Source of the DNA: Paulownia fortunei
Lineage: Eukaryota > Streptophyta > Magnoliopsida > Lamiales > Paulowniaceae
Direction of reading: 5' to 3'
DNA: 64,000 bases
NCBI GenBank assembly: GCA_019321725.1
Contig: CM033114.1
Span: forward strand, 15,170,278-15,234,277
In this document: piece by piece, positions 63,362 through 64,000 of the stretch
How positions within the stretch are numbered: position 1 is the first letter of the stretch
Layout: each line of letters begins with the position of its first letter
Program-made: the position numbers and the translations under genes
The notes under the pieces: model-generated
Database searches by the model: none
The model's input: the letters and a program-made list of their open reading frames with translations, nothing else
What the model was told of the DNA's origin: nothing

Positions 63362-64000
63362 TGGTAGAGTAGTACCCAACGAACCAATTAGTTGTCGCTA
63401 ATACACTCTTATAATAAACTATGTTTTTTGATTAAGCATTAATCAAAAGGCAATGTTCATCTTAAATTCATATTGTTAGAATTAGATGTAGTACCTAGAT
63501 CACATTTGACTAAGGTGCATGGTTGCATATAAGATGGCAATCATGGAACATGTATCTACAGTTGTGGTGTTAAACTGGTTCCAAGTCGAGTGCCTCTTGA
63601 GACAGGACATTGACTAGCCCACCAAAACTTGTGCATATGATGCAAGCTCATTAGGAGGGTGCCTCATTCCATAGACACCAATGTTGTGACACTTGTGCAA
63701 GTATGTGAGTGCTTGTTGGAAAATAAGTACACTGAACTACCCCACCAAAAATTTCCAAGAAAATATGATTGTCAATGAAAAGTATCCAATTATTACAATA
63801 GTACATGAAATAGTCCATTAACTTGCACCATTGTAATGTCATTCTCGTGATATACTTTGATTTATCTCTGATTGGATGGCAATCATAAAAGGGGATATTT
63901 TGGGTACATCTTCATTATTTATGGAGATTAATGAGTGGCTAACAAAGAATATGTAATCTATTTAGATAAATAGGTGAATCTCATATGATTTCATTGTATT
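63362..64000 (+). repeat. 3' LTR of H, runs off the window
   Basis: A decayed polypurine tract (AAATGGGATA) precedes TGGTAGAGTAGTACCC, which aligns to the TGTTAGAGTAG start of the other LTRs. About 640 bases are visible, matching the first quarter of a long LTR. It does not overlap the part of the 5' LTR that survives, so the pair cannot be dated from this window. Confidence 0.8.

Noticed and set aside
1..64000. tRNA, rRNA, CRISPR or a bacterial-type operon
   Set aside because: I looked for tRNA arms, rRNA motifs and regularly spaced direct repeats and found only LTR parts and short tandem repeats; the DNA is plant nuclear repeat.

Overview
The window is nuclear DNA from a plant, almost certainly a flowering plant. 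It is AT-rich and consists almost entirely of decayed Ty1/copia LTR retrotransposons: initiator-Met-tRNA primer binding sites, domain order gag-protease-integrase-RT-RNase H, and long LTRs (about 2.1-2.3 kb) starting TGTTAGAG and ending CA. The species cannot be named from the sequence. I find no intact host gene, tRNA, rRNA or CRISPR. Every coding region is a pseudogene with several stops or frameshifts.

Layout. 1-2948: 3' end of a + strand copia element with its 3' LTR. 2983-6730: remnant of a different copia lineage (leader, gag, protease), fused at 6727-6730 to a truncated LTR (to 8588). 8589-9458: non-LTR flank with a degenerate 35-bp tandem repeat. 9459-28346: copy 1 of a nested retrotransposon block, cut off by a 100-N gap (28347-28446). 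28447-32115: a flank with the same 35-bp repeat, interrupted by a solo LTR (29149-31244) with perfect GACCA target-site duplications; most of it is a diverged match to 6727-9458. 32116-38209: 6.1 kb absent from copy 1, holding AT-rich DNA, a broken coiled-coil gene and the start of element H. 38210-57098: copy 2 of the nested block, which then continues without a gap to 64000.

The nested block has three layers. Host element H (+ strand; 5' LTR end 38720, leader, gag-pol 59575-63340, 3' LTR from 63362) was hit twice in its untranslated leader. E1 (+ strand, 39564-49121) has target-site duplication CAATC/CAATT. E2 (- strand, 49165-59080) has ATAAA/ATAAG. Only 43 bp of H separates them. Removing both restores a leader that lines up with the leaders of E1 and E2. 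Copy 1 carries E1 at 10812-20369 and E2 from 20413 to the gap.

The most important observation is the 18.9-kb duplication at a constant offset of about 28,752 bases. It ends exactly at an assembly gap and mixes long identical tracts with patches of about 3-4% divergence. An unmerged allelic overlap in the assembly is the simplest explanation; a real recent segmental duplication is the alternative. The most unusual biological feature is an 83-codon, stop-free reverse transcriptase fragment sitting in the leader of E1, far from the normal RT position. I see no convincing new functional system.
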